The notes under the pieces were generated by a model. The model saw only the letters and a program-made list of their open reading frames with translations. It was not told where the DNA came from and made no database searches. A stretch of DNA of 64,000 nt. Source: Hymenobacter glacialis (lineage in GTDB: Bacteria > Bacteroidota > Bacteroidia > Cytophagales > Hymenobacteraceae). The stretch spans positions 1 to 64,000 of the forward strand of contig NZ_MDZC01000036.1 of NCBI RefSeq assembly GCF_001816165.1, written 5' to 3'. The position numbers and the translations under genes were made by a program. Shown piece by piece: positions 1-10,018 of this stretch (positions are counted from its first letter, which is position 1; every line of letters begins with the position of its first letter).

Positions 1-1056
1 CCGCCGACCCCGACCCGGCCGCCAAACGGCCCGCCCTGCCCCTGCTGGGCCTGCTCGACCAGCAGTTTCACGTGCGCCAGCCCGTGCCGGAAGCCGAGAA
101 AGCGGCCCCCGCATGGCGGCTCCCGCCCCCGCCAGGGCCGCCCCCGCGAGTCGGCCCTCTGGGCGCAGAGCCTGCGGGCAGTGGGCCGCCCCCCGGCGGG
201 CACGCGCTGGGTAGTGGTGGCCGACCGCGGGGCCGACATCTACGAGCACCTGCAGCAGTGCCAGGCGCAGGGCCTGGGCTTCGTAGTGCGCGCCGCCCAG
301 GACCGGGCCTTGGTGGCGGGGCTGGCCAAAACGCCGGCCGGCCACCTCTTCGAGCTGGCCCGGACCCAGCCCAGCGTCGGTACTTTTTCCCTGGCCCTGC
401 GGGGGCGGCCGCGCCAGCCGGCGAGGGAAGTCAAATTGCAGATAAGTTTCAGTCCGCCAGTAGCTTTGCGAGCGCCGCAGCGGCCGGGCGGGGCCACGGG
501 CAAGGGCGAGCCGGTGCCCGCCAGCCTCGTGCGGGTCTGGGAAGAAACGGGCCCCGACGCGGCCCCCGGCCTGGAGTGGCTGCTGCTCGGCGACCAGCCC
601 ATCACGGACGTTGCCCAGGCCCTGACGTGCGCCCGCCAGTACACCAGCCGCTGGCTCATCGAAGACTTTCACAAGGCCCTAAAGACGGGACTTGGGGCCG
701 AAAAGCTCCAGCTACAAACCGCCGCCCGCCTCTTCGCAGCCGTGGCCCTGCTGAGCGTAGTGGCGCTGGCCCTAGTGGACTTGCGCGAGAAAAGCCGCCT
801 GGAGCCGGACGCCCCCGCCGAGACGGCTGGCTTGACGGACCAGGAGTTGCGGGTGCTACGCCGCCAGAGCCGCCGCCCGCTGAACACGGTGCGCGCCGTG
901 TTCCTGGCCTTGGCCGCGCTGGGCGGGCACCTGGGCCGTACGGGCGATGGCCCGCCCGGCTGGCAAACCCTCTGGCTCGGCCGCCGGACCTTGCGTCTGC
1001 TCGTCGAAGGGGTAGACCTGGCCGCCCACCTGGCTGGCCAGCTACTTGCCGAGTAA
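1..1056 (+). pseudogene. IS4-family transposase, 5' end outside window, frameshifted
   Basis: The 3' part of a DDE transposase of the IS4 group. The first ~35 codons read in frame 3 (LLGLLDQQFHVRQPVP) and the rest in frame 1 (RPRESALW, then TRWVVVADRGADIYEHL), so the frame changes at about 100-150 in a C-rich stretch, by one extra or two missing bases. The second half carries the Y-R-E-K signature of the family, seen as YTSRWLIEDFHKALKTG near 640-690, holding the catalytic Glu. The 5' end and left inverted repeat lie outside the window, and I could not identify a right terminal repeat. As it stands the product should be inactive. A translational frameshift was considered, but there is no classic slippery heptamer at the junction. 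Confidence 0.8.
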
Positions 1057-1061
1057 CCTCA

Positions 1062-1094
1062 AAAAAAGCGCCGACCTATCGGCCGGCGCTTTTT
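1062..1094. terminator. Rho-independent terminator, bidirectional
   Basis: Perfect 11-bp stem AAAAAGCGCCG / CGGCGCTTTTT with a short loop. The A-run before and T-run after the stem let it work on both strands. It lies 6 nt after the transposase stop and about 45 nt from the end of the converging secreted-protein gene. Confidence 0.8.
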
Positions 1095-1140
1095 GAGTTT
1101 TGGGTAAGGACAAGCCCGATGGGCGAGGCTTTCTGCGGGC

Positions 1141-4100
1141 TTAGCTGTCGCCGAAGGGGTCTTCGGTGCCCTTCTTTTTCTTCTTCCCTTCTTCCTTCTT
1201 CTTTTTTTCCTCCTCTTTCTTGAGGCGTTCGGCTTCTTTTGCTTCTTCCTTGGCTTGGCGTTCCGCTTCCTTTTTGCTCAGGGTGGGGTCGGCATCGGGG
1301 GCGGAGTCGGCGGCTTTGGCCTTGCTTTTCCCAGGCTCGGGAGCATCGGCAGCGGCTTCCTTGGCTTTATCATTCTTGGCCGGGGCAGCGCCATCGTCCA
1401 TCACACCATCGCCGAAGGGGTCGTTGCCTTTGGCTTTTTTCTTCTTCTTCTTGCCGTCAAGGTTGTCGAAGTTGCCGGTAGACTGCGGCACTACCGGGCG
1501 AGCCGCCAGCTTGCCGGATTTGCCCAAATAGTCTCTCTGGAAGTGCGCACGGAAAGCGTCCACATCAGAGAAGTCGCCGACGAAGGCTCCATAGCTGGTG
1601 GCCGTATTGTAGTCTCCCTTGGCTTTGGCGTTGATTTCGGCGTCGTAATTTTCGTTTTGCGACTTCGTCAGGAGCAGGTTGTTAGCGTACTTGAGGTAAT
1701 ACCACGTCTGGGGCTCGGGTTCGAGGTAAATTTCCACCACGTCGGTGGCGTTTTCGCGACGGATTTCCACGTAGCCGCTCACCAGTGCGTTAAGCGGCTG
1801 CTTGCCCACACCGGCCAGCCCCAGCAGACCCACCGAATACCAGGCGCGCCGCTTCTCGTTCCAGCGCAGGTTCACCGTGCTCAACATGATGGTGTGCAGG
1901 AGCTTGGGCGAAAGCTTCATGAGCGGGTCGGCGGTGCCTTTGCGCATGGCATAGGCTTCCACGCCCTTATTCCCGATAAACTGGCCCAGCTTATACAGCT
2001 CGTTGGTGGAGCCGTCCTGTGCTTCGGGCGAGCCCTTGGTGACGCGGGCCAAATCGGCCCCCATCACGTCGATGGCCTTTATGGGCATGTTGATGTCGAT
2101 GCCCAACAGGGCGTCAATGGCGTAGCGGGCGCTGTCGGGGTTGGCGGTGCCCACGCCACTGCCCACCATTTTGTAGTCCTTATTGGAATTCATGAACGTC
2201 ATCGGTCCCCGGAAGCTGAGCGAGTTCGTCGCGTCGGCATAGGTGAGGGACGAGCCTTCGTAAGCATTAACGTCGGCGGGGTCGTTGCGGGAAATGGTAT
2301 AAAGGGCTTTTTTGTCGTCGTAGCGCATTTTGCCGTCGACTTTAAACACCTGCACGTCGGTTTCATTGGGCACGGCCGCGGCATACAGCGCGTACATCTT
2401 GCTGGTTTGGTCCGACATGAACAGGCCCGTCACGAGCGGTTTTCCATCGGCCCCTTTAACGCCCTGCAGGTTTAAGCTGAAGTTTTTGGGGTCGATGGAG
2501 TCCTTCACCGCAATCCACTCGGCCGCTTTGCGCTCGGCACCGAACTGGAGCTGCACTTCGCCGTTGAAGGCAAAGCCGCGGCGCTGCGAGTGCAGCTGCA
2601 CGTTGCCCCGGTAGCCGATGCGCGGCGTGAGCTGGAACTTGGTACCGGCGCTCACTACGGCCGTGGCCACGGTGGGCGGGCCGGCACCGGCGCTGGGCGT
2701 CAGGGCCGATTCGTCCTGCTGGTCTTTGTTGCGGCGCATCAGGCCCCGGGCCCCTTTGCCCGCCAGAATGCCGGCTGGGTCGGGCTCGAAGTTGGAGAAG
2801 CGCAGGGCCACCGAGTCGCGCGCCGTTTTGAAGGTGTACTCGGCGTTGCCGGTGAAGGCTGCTTTCGAGAGCACCTCAATGTTGCCCTTCACCAAGCGGT
2901 GGTACTTGCCCAGCGAGTCGAGCACCACGGTTGCGTTTTTGAAGCGCTGGATGCGGCCGTTGGCCCCGATGCTTACCTTGCCCGAGTCGGGCATTACCCA
3001 GGCGTCGGCGGTGGCAATGTAGGGCACGCCGCCCACCTGCATGCGGTACTTGGCCAGGTCGTATACCCCACTGGAGGCTTTGAATTTCAGGCCCCGCTGG
3101 TCGGGGTTGGTGGAGTAGAAGTACGACTTGGTGGAATCGGCGTTGCCGGCCACGCGCAGCTGCACCTGCTTTTTCTTAAAGTCCCAATGGCCGCCGCTAA
3201 GGGTGGTTTTAAACCGGGAATACGGCAGGTCGATGCTGGCCGTGCTGCCTTCTTCCCGCTTGAAATCGGCATAGCCTTTCTTCAAATCGTAGTCAAACGC
3301 CACTTCGTTGGCCGTGAGCGCAGGCTTGTTTACTTCGGCCGACTTCACGCTCATCGTGGCTTTGCGCCCAGAGTAGCTGTCCGACTTAAAGGTAAATTCC
3401 GGCGATTTGATAAACGACTGCGGCCCGTCGAGGCGGCCATCGCCGCCGGCATTCTTCGGCGTGAGCAGGGCCGTGCCCTTAAAGTTGTAGGCCGTGACTG
3501 CTTTGGTTTTCTGGTCGGCCGAGGTGTACATGCGAATGGCCTCGCCCGAGGCGGCGTAGTGAGGTACATGGAGTCCTGGCGCACGTTCCAGTGCATGAGG
3601 TAGCCGGCGGGCAGGGCCATTTTGGGAATGTCCACGCCCTCGGCTTTTTTGAGCGCGACGGCGCCCGTGCGCCCCACCGCCACCACGGAGTCGCGGTAGA
3701 GCACAAACTCGTTGGACGTGAACGTGCCCGACTGGTAGGTAATGGTGCCGTCGCCCTGCAGGCCCCGGCTGTTCATCTTCACCTTGCTGAACACGCGCCC
3801 CCGGCCTTTATAGAGCGGGAAGCCGTCCTTGGGCACGTCGTACACGAAGCCCAGCGAGCCGTCTTCCTGCACCGTGAGCTTGGTTTGAATGTCGGGGATG
3901 ATGCCGCCGCTGCGGAAGGTGCCGTTGAATCCGGAGGCGGCCTTGCCGATGCCGTTGAGCGAGTCCAGTTTGAAAGGTGGAATGTCGAACACCAGCGTGG
4001 AGTCGTAGGCGCCGCCCAGCACGTCCGGCTTGCCGAAATACACGTTGGCGCCGCTCTTCGAGTCGAAGGCCGGGTACTGGCCCTTCTTCTTACGACCTGA

Positions 4101-6578
4101 TTTGTTGTTGGGGTCGTTGAGGAACAGGCGGCCGGTCGAAACCTTGCCCTTGTTGGTCAGGGCGAAGTCGGCGCGCTTGCCAGTGGGCTTGCCCTTGGCA
4201 TCCCTGGCCTCGCCGCGGATGACAATGGAGTCAATTTTGGCCATGTCGACGTAAAAGCCGTCGTAGTCAAAATTGAATTCCCGGCCCTTGAAGCGCATGG
4301 CCGAGGCCACCACCGTGCCGTTGAATTTGATGTTGCGGTTTTTCTGGATGCGGATAATGGCGCTGTCCGGCCGCACAAACACTGCAGCGGAGTCGTTGGA
4401 GAAATTGAAACGGTCCACGCCGCGCACCAGCAACTCGTTGGTGTTGAGGTTGAGGGTGGCGTTGCGACCCGAACCCGAGAGCGATTTTATGGCGATGTGG
4501 TCGTAGTCCTTCTTGTCGCGGGCTGAGGCCACGTAGTGTGCGCCTTTGGGCAGAATGGTCACGTTGCCGGTTTGGCCGTTCCACTGCACGTAGCCATCGC
4601 GCGCCAGGCCGGCCATGGACGAGCGCATGTTGGGCTCCGACGTGTTCAAGTTGGTAGACAACTCGTTTACGTTCACGGTTTTCACGTTATTATGGGCCTG
4701 GCTGTAGCCTACCAGCATTTGCAGCGGGTGCAGCCGGTTGATGCTTTTGAGTTGCTGGTAGCGGTTGTTAGTAAAAAACTCATTGCTCTCGAAGTCAGCC
4801 GACTGCTGGTTTTTGGCCGACAGCACCTCGAAGTCGATGGTGGGCTGGCGCAGGTTCCAGGCCAGGGCCTCGGTGCGAATGTCCATTTGGTGATAGGAGT
4901 CGCTGTAGGGCGTGTTTTTGTAGAGGCCGTCTTCGCGGGCCAGCTTTAGCTGCTGCTTGCCTTTGGCGTACTTGAGTTGCGCGCCGGGGTGCGTCACCGA
5001 ATCCTTGGCCCCCTGGTAGATGGTGATGGCGGCCCGGCTGGCCGTAATGAGCGAGTCGCCGAGGACGTAGGCCCGCGAGGCTGCCTTAAACTTGGGCTTG
5101 CCGTCCAGGCTCACTATCAGGTTGGAGAGCGAGCCGTCCAGCGCGGCGCTGAGGATGTTGGAGCCCGACATGGAGAGGCCGCCCCGATACTGAATATTTT
5201 CGCCCAGGTTCTTGATGCGGGCATCGTTGGTGAGGGAGATGAAGCGCGGGTAGCCGGTGTCGGCCGCGCCGGGCTTGCGCCGCACGTTTTTGTAGCTGAG
5301 GGCACCTTTCACGGGCGCTTCCAGCACGGCGGGGTACGTAAGGGTCACGGGTTGTGCCGTGAACTCGGGCTTGTTCATTGCGAAGTCGAACCCCCCCAAA
5401 TCGGCCGTCACCGGGTTGGACTTCACCGTCCAGGCCAGCTGGCCACCCGTGGCGATGAAGCGGCCGGAATTGGGCACAGCCGTGCCGCTCACCTTTTTCA
5501 GTACCACGGAGTCGCCCTTGGTGCCCATGTAAATATCGGCGTCTTTCACCACCATCACGGCGCCGCGGGCCGGGGGTGCCAGGTAGTCCTCATAAGGAAG
5601 GGCCGAGGGCGTGAACGCCGGCAGCGGGTCATCGAAGTCGGTGGATTTTGCGACTGCTGCGGCTGGCGCGGCCTTGGCGGCGCCAGGGGCGGTTTTGACC
5701 GGGGCTTTGGCGGATGCTTTGGTGGCGGCTACCGGCTTTTTGGCGGGGGCCTTCTTCACGGGCGCACCCCAACCGTCATCGTCGCCCCAGCCGCCACCCG
5801 AGGACGACGACCACATGTCGGCCGTGTCCCAGCCGCTGCTGCTGGCTTTTTTCTTGGGCGCGGGCTTGGGGGCTGCTTTCACGGGAGCCTTCGCGGCCGC
5901 TACTGGCTTTTTGGCTGCTGGTTTGGCAACGGGCAGGGGCGCGTCTTTGGGAGCGGGGGCCGCAACACCGAATTCCAGGTTGGATTCGGGCGCCGCAATG
6001 GGCGAGTAGGCAAACGACACCGTGCCGCCCATGGCGCGCAGGCTGCTGTAGCCCGAGCGAAACAGGTAGCCGCCGTTCAGAAAACGGCTGGTGGCAAAGA
6101 GGAATTTCTCGGTTTCCTGCGGGGCTTCTTTCTCCAGGGTCTGGCCGAATACGTCGAGGTACTGGTCCATCTGCTGGTCGCTGAGTTTGGCCGCGGTGGC
6201 CCCGCCGATGATGGCGCTAAAGAGCGACTCGAAGTGCGGGCGGGGCCGGAACTTCTTGTCCAGCATGGTTTGCGACAGGGCCACAATGCGGGCCTGCTGC
6301 GACGAAGTGAGGCGGTTCGTGCCCCAGAGCTCTTTCAGGCGGGCAGCCGTGGCGCGGGCGGCGGCGTTGTTGGTGGCCGCCATCATGCTTTGCACGTCCA
6401 GCATATACTGGGCGGGTTCCTTGGAGAGCGTGCCCACCCGGTAGGGCGGCGCGGCAGCGGGTGTGCCCGCCGGCAGGGCGGCCTTGGGTGCCGGTGCCTT
6501 GGTCTGGGCCTGCGCCACCGAATATCCGCTCAGCCCCATTCCCAGCCATGCCGTAAGAATAATAACGAATTGCTTCAT
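1141..6578 (-). pseudogene. Very large secreted protein of unknown function, one frameshift
   Basis: I do not recognise the family. The N-terminus (MKQFVIILTAWLGMGLSGYSVAQAQ) is a clear Sec signal peptide. Next comes a helical part to about residue 200, then a low-complexity Ala/Lys/Pro linker with a Ser/Gly/Trp/Asp patch (SSSGGGWGDDDGWG, about residues 250-270). Then follow more than 1200 residues of regularly alternating beta-strand-like sequence. The C-terminal ~130 residues are very Lys/Glu-rich and hold two copies of a K-rich run followed by DPFGD, one of them ending the protein. The reading frame breaks at about 3549-3558: upstream coding ends ...QDSMYLTTP and the next frame resumes ASGEAIRMYTSADQ. 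One inserted base restores a single ORF of 1812 residues. No lipobox, TonB box or type IX sorting domain was seen. Likely periplasmic or surface-located and structural rather than enzymatic (inference). Confidence 0.7.
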
Positions 6579-6992
6579 ATAGTCTAGTTGTCGTCGATAG
6601 TACTGGCTTGCCGAGCAAGCTGCGGGCCAAACCCGATTGCAGGTATTCTTCTGATTGTCATTGCCCCAGCCGCCTGCCCACCCATTACGATGAATCCCCG
6701 GCGGCGGGAAACTGCTGTTCTAACGCAAACGCCTGGCGCGAAGTATAGTGCCCGGCGCTGCGCTAAAAAATCGGTACAAGATAGGCAGAATCAAAAAAGC
6801 AAACTAGCACATTCAGCAGTTAATCGGTGATACCCACTGATTATCAACACCATTTCCACCAAGACCCTTTTTATCATTCTTGTAATGTTCCACTTTTAGC
6901 CAGCCAAATAGCTAAGTCCAGTGCTGCGCTTTAAACCGGCAGGCCGTGCCCGCGCCGGGGGCGGTTGGGTGGCAGCAGCTTTACTTTGAAAA
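6579..6992. other. Intergenic region between divergent genes
   Basis: A 414-bp divergent spacer with no convincing ORF, tRNA or long hairpin. The central part (about 6770-6910) is AT-rich, unlike the flanks, as expected for promoters. TTACTTTG at 6980-6987, just before the oxidoreductase start, is one mismatch from the Bacteroidota -7 consensus TAnnTTTG. No matching -33 element was certain. Confidence 0.5.
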
Positions 6993-8036
6993 ATGACCAC
7001 AGCTCCCATTCGCACCGCTTTGCTGGCCTACGGCATGTCGGGCAAGCTTTTTCACGCCCCCTTTCTGAGCGCGCACCACGGGTTCGACCTGCAGGCGGTG
7101 GTGGAGCGCACCGAGCGGCGCATGCACCGGGACTACCCCGACATTCGCAGCTACGGGAGTGTGGCCGAGGTCCTGGCCGACCCGGCTATTGAACTGGTGG
7201 TGGTGAACACGCCCCCCAGCACGCACTTTGCCCTTGCGCAGCAGGCCTTGCGTGCGGGCAAGCACGTGCTATTGGAAAAGCCCGTAGCTACTTCCGTGGC
7301 CGAAGTGAAAGAACTGTGGGCGCTGGCTGGCCAGATGGGTTGCCACCTCCTGGCCTACCAGAACCGCCGCTGGGACAGCGACTTCGGGGCCGTGCGCCGC
7401 GTGGTGCAGGGCGGGCAGCTGGGGCAGCTTCTGGAGGTACACATGCGCTTCGACCGGTACAAGCCGGCCCTTAATACCAAGAAATTTAAGGAAGAGTCTC
7501 TGCCTGGCAGCGGCTTGCTCTACGACCTCGGGCCGCACCTCCTCGACCAGGCCATCAGCCTGTTTGGGCAGCCCCTAAGCTGCCACAAAACCATGGGACA
7601 GTACCGGCCCGACAGCCGGGTTGATGATTTTTTCTCGCTGCACCTGGGCTATCCCCAGGGCCTGAATGTGTGGCTGACGTCGAGCCTGCTGGTGGCCAAT
7701 GCCGGCCCGGCCTACGTGCTGCACGGCACGCTGGGCAGCTACCAAAAAGGCCGCACCGACCCGCAGGAGGCCCAATTGCTGCAGGGTATGTCGCCCCTGG
7801 CCCCGGAATACGGCGTGGAGCAACCGGGCCAGGAAGGCCGCCTGACCGTGGCCGACCCCGACGGCACCCTGGCCATCACGCCCGACCTGGCCGCGCCCGG
7901 CAACTACCTGGGCCTCTTCGAAGCCGTGTACCAAACCCTGCGCAACCGAAGCCCCTACCCCATTGGCGAGGAGCAGCTGCTGTGGCAGAACGAATTACTA
8001 GCCGCCACGCCGGCCGCTGCCTGGGCAAAAACCTGA
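6993..8036 (+). CDS. Gfo/Idh/MocA-family NAD(P)-dependent oxidoreductase
   Basis: 347 residues, the usual length of the family. The N-terminal Rossmann fold carries a variant nucleotide-binding loop (LLAYGMSGKLFHAPFL). The EKP motif with its catalytic Lys is at about residue 93 (HVLLEKPVATS). The C-terminal domain has the typical GSGLLYDLGPHLLDQAISLFG-like segment, whose His is expected in the active site. These cytoplasmic enzymes oxidise or reduce sugars, inositols and related polyols; the substrate cannot be read from the sequence. It lies just upstream of, and co-directional with, the regulators of the glucan locus, so a role in sugar metabolism is plausible. The gap to the sigma gene is 39 nt, so co-transcription is possible. 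Confidence 0.9.
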   Translation: MTTAPIRTALLAYGMSGKLFHAPFLSAHHGFDLQAVVERTERRMHRDYPDIRSYGSVAEVLADPAIELVVVNTPPSTHFALAQQALRAGKHVLLEKPVATSVAEVKELWALAGQMGCHLLAYQNRRWDSDFGAVRRVVQGGQLGQLLEVHMRFDRYKPALNTKKFKEESLPGSGLLYDLGPHLLDQAISLFGQPLSCHKTMGQYRPDSRVDDFFSLHLGYPQGLNVWLTSSLLVANAGPAYVLHGTLGSYQKGRTDPQEAQLLQGMSPLAPEYGVEQPGQEGRLTVADPDGTLAITPDLAAPGNYLGLFEAVYQTLRNRSPYPIGEEQLLWQNELLAATPAAAWAKT

Positions 8037-8075
8037 ACGGCTGCAGCGCCGTAGCAAGACCCTTATCGCTCGCTA

Positions 8076-8708
8076 ATGCACCGCTCCGGCACCCCCATCT
8101 TCAGGCATGTAAGGCGCTACGCCACCTGGGAAGATGCTGCCCTGGTGCAGGCCCTGCAGCGCGGCGATGAGCACGCGTTTGAGGAAATCTATAATCGTTA
8201 CGGCTTACACTTGCTGGAGCAGGCTTACCGCAAAGTGAATTCGCGCGAGGCGGCCGAGGAAATGGTGCAGGACCTGTTCGCCACGCTTTGGCACAAGCGC
8301 GAGACGGCGGCCATCCTCAAGCTGAAGGAATACCTGAGCACAGCCATTAAGTACCGGGTTATCAATCAAATTAAGCATAAGTTGACCCACCAGCAGTACC
8401 TGGCCTACAGCCGGGTGGTGCTGCGGGATGCCGACCACAAAACCGAGCAGGATCTGGCCGCGGCCGACTTATCGGGGGCGCTGACCCGCGGCTTGGCCCG
8501 CCTGCCCGGCCACACCCGGCAGATTTTCCAGTTGAGCCGGATGGAGCACCAAACGGTGCCGCAGATTGCGGGCCGCCTGCAGCTCTCGCCCAAAGCCGTG
8601 GAGTACCACCTGACCAGGGCACTGAAAATGCTTCGCGTTTCACTGAAAGATTTTCTGGTGCCGATATTATTACTATCACTGGGCTCAACAAGCTGTATTT
8701 CAAGTTAA
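8076..8708 (+). CDS. ECF RNA polymerase sigma-70 factor, FecI-like
   Basis: 210 residues. Region 2 spans about residues 25-95 (ALVQALQRGDEHAFEEIYNR, then AAEEMVQDLFATLWHKRE). Region 4 spans about 145-200, with the helix-turn-helix VPQIAGRLQLSPKAVEYHLTRAL. It belongs to the large Bacteroidota group of sigma factors paired with FecR anti-sigma factors and SusC receptors. The next two genes are exactly such a FecR and SusC, so it most likely directs transcription of the glucan locus when the receptor signals. It should be held inactive by the FecR protein encoded 111 nt downstream. Confidence 0.92.
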   Translation: MHRSGTPIFRHVRRYATWEDAALVQALQRGDEHAFEEIYNRYGLHLLEQAYRKVNSREAAEEMVQDLFATLWHKRETAAILKLKEYLSTAIKYRVINQIKHKLTHQQYLAYSRVVLRDADHKTEQDLAAADLSGALTRGLARLPGHTRQIFQLSRMEHQTVPQIAGRLQLSPKAVEYHLTRALKMLRVSLKDFLVPILLLSLGSTSCISS

Positions 8709-8819
8709 TGCGTGATTATTTATTGGTTTAGTGTTGTGACTATTTCGTTTTTTTTCCTACAGGGTATTAGGGGTTGATAAGAGCTGCTTGACTATTAAGG
8801 CCAGAACCCTAATGCAGGT

Positions 8820-9872
8820 ATGGCTATGGAGCACTCGGACTTTCGGGCATTGTTGGGCCGCTACCAGCGGGGCGAATGCACCGCCGAGGAACAACGGCGC
8901 ATCAGAGCGTGGTACGACGGACTCGGGGCCGAACAGCAGCTCGACCTCGACGCTGAGGAACGAGCGGCGCTGCTAGCCACCGTATGGCAGCGCATTGCCA
9001 CCCAAACCACGGGCCGCCTTCCTACGGTAGCCAGCGCGGTGCCAGCAGCTTCCCGCACCAACCGGACGTGGCCCAGCAGCCTAGCTTGGGCAGCCGCCGC
9101 GGTGCTGGTACTTGGCACCGGCCTGACGGGGGTGTACCTGAGCCGCAACGCAGTGAGCACCCCTGAGGGGGAGCCTGCGAGAAGCACCGCCGCCGCGTGG
9201 GTGGTGCACACCAACCCCACAGCCCGGCCCGTGGCAGTGGCTCTGCTAGATGGCACCCTGGTGACCCTGGCTCCGGCCAGCAGCCTGAAATACCCACGCC
9301 GGTTTCAGGGGCCGCAACGCACGGTTTATTTGACCGGTGAGGGATTTTTTGATGTTTTTCACGATGCGGCCCACCCTTTCCTGGTGTATACCGACCAGGT
9401 GGTAACCACGGTGCTGGGCACCAGCTTCACGGTGCGGGCCCACGCCGGGCAGCCCAGCGTGGTGGTGCGCGTGAATACGGGGCGCGTGCGCGTGGCCCCG
9501 CGCAGCCGCGCGGCCGGAACGCCGGCCAATGCGCCAGCCAGCGTGGTGGTGGTGCCCAACCAGCAAGCCGTGTATTCGGCAGCGCGCCAGCAGTTGCGGC
9601 GCGAACTGGTGGCAGCGCCCGTGCTGCTGGCTCCCCAGCCGTTTGTGTTCGACAACCGCCCAGTGGCGGAGGTGCTGGCGGCGCTGGAAAAAGCGTACGG
9701 GGTAAGCATTGCCTACGATGCCGCCGCCGTGCGCAACTGCACGCTCAACCTGAGCCTGGGCAGCGAGCCGCTATTTAAGAAGCTTGACATCATCTGCGAA
9801 GCGCTGGGCGCCACTTACGGAAAGGCCGATGGCCGCATTCTTTTTCATAGCCGCCCCTGCCTGCCCGAATAG
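8820..9872 (+). CDS. FecR-family anti-sigma factor
   Basis: 350 residues. The N-terminal cytoplasmic part (about 1-85) should bind the ECF sigma. One membrane helix follows at about 86-106 (SSLAWAAAAVLVLGTGLTGVYL). A periplasmic FecR domain (about 115-225, with LTGEGFFDVFHDAAHPFLV) comes next, then the C-terminal DUF4974 region (about 265-345, PFVFDNRPVAEVLAALEKAYGVSIAYD). DUF4974 resembles the STN fold and is thought to touch the N-terminal signalling domain of the cognate receptor. The SusC downstream has such an STN domain, so sigma, anti-sigma and receptor form a complete surface-signalling set. ATG at 8820 and 8826 are both possible starts. Confidence 0.92.
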   Translation: MAMEHSDFRALLGRYQRGECTAEEQRRIRAWYDGLGAEQQLDLDAEERAALLATVWQRIATQTTGRLPTVASAVPAASRTNRTWPSSLAWAAAAVLVLGTGLTGVYLSRNAVSTPEGEPARSTAAAWVVHTNPTARPVAVALLDGTLVTLAPASSLKYPRRFQGPQRTVYLTGEGFFDVFHDAAHPFLVYTDQVVTTVLGTSFTVRAHAGQPSVVVRVNTGRVRVAPRSRAAGTPANAPASVVVVPNQQAVYSAARQQLRRELVAAPVLLAPQPFVFDNRPVAEVLAALEKAYGVSIAYDAAAVRNCTLNLSLGSEPLFKKLDIICEALGATYGKADGRILFHSRPCLPE

Positions 9873-10018
9873 GCGGTAATTCTTCCGCTAATTCCGCACT
9901 ACCCATACTCCCCTAACCGCAATCAATTCCAGAGACGTCTTCGCTTTCGGCAACGGACACTTCGGCTTTTTGGCCCCTCGGGGCTGTCAGTAATTCCCAC
10001 CAAACTCCCTTTTCTTTT

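Noticed and set aside
100..150. Programmed frameshift in the IS4-type transposase
   Set aside because: No A-rich slippery heptamer or stimulating stem is seen at the junction, and the 5' part is outside the window, so a damaged copy is the simpler reading.
1255..2475. Long + strand ORF opposite the large secreted-protein gene
   Set aside because: It is a shadow of the minus-strand coding frame: composition is unlike a folded protein and no motif is present, while the opposite frame has coherent secreted-protein sequence.
4977..6587. 536-codon + strand ORF
   Set aside because: Antisense shadow of the N-terminal half of the secreted protein; rich in Gly/Arg/His runs caused by GC-rich codons.
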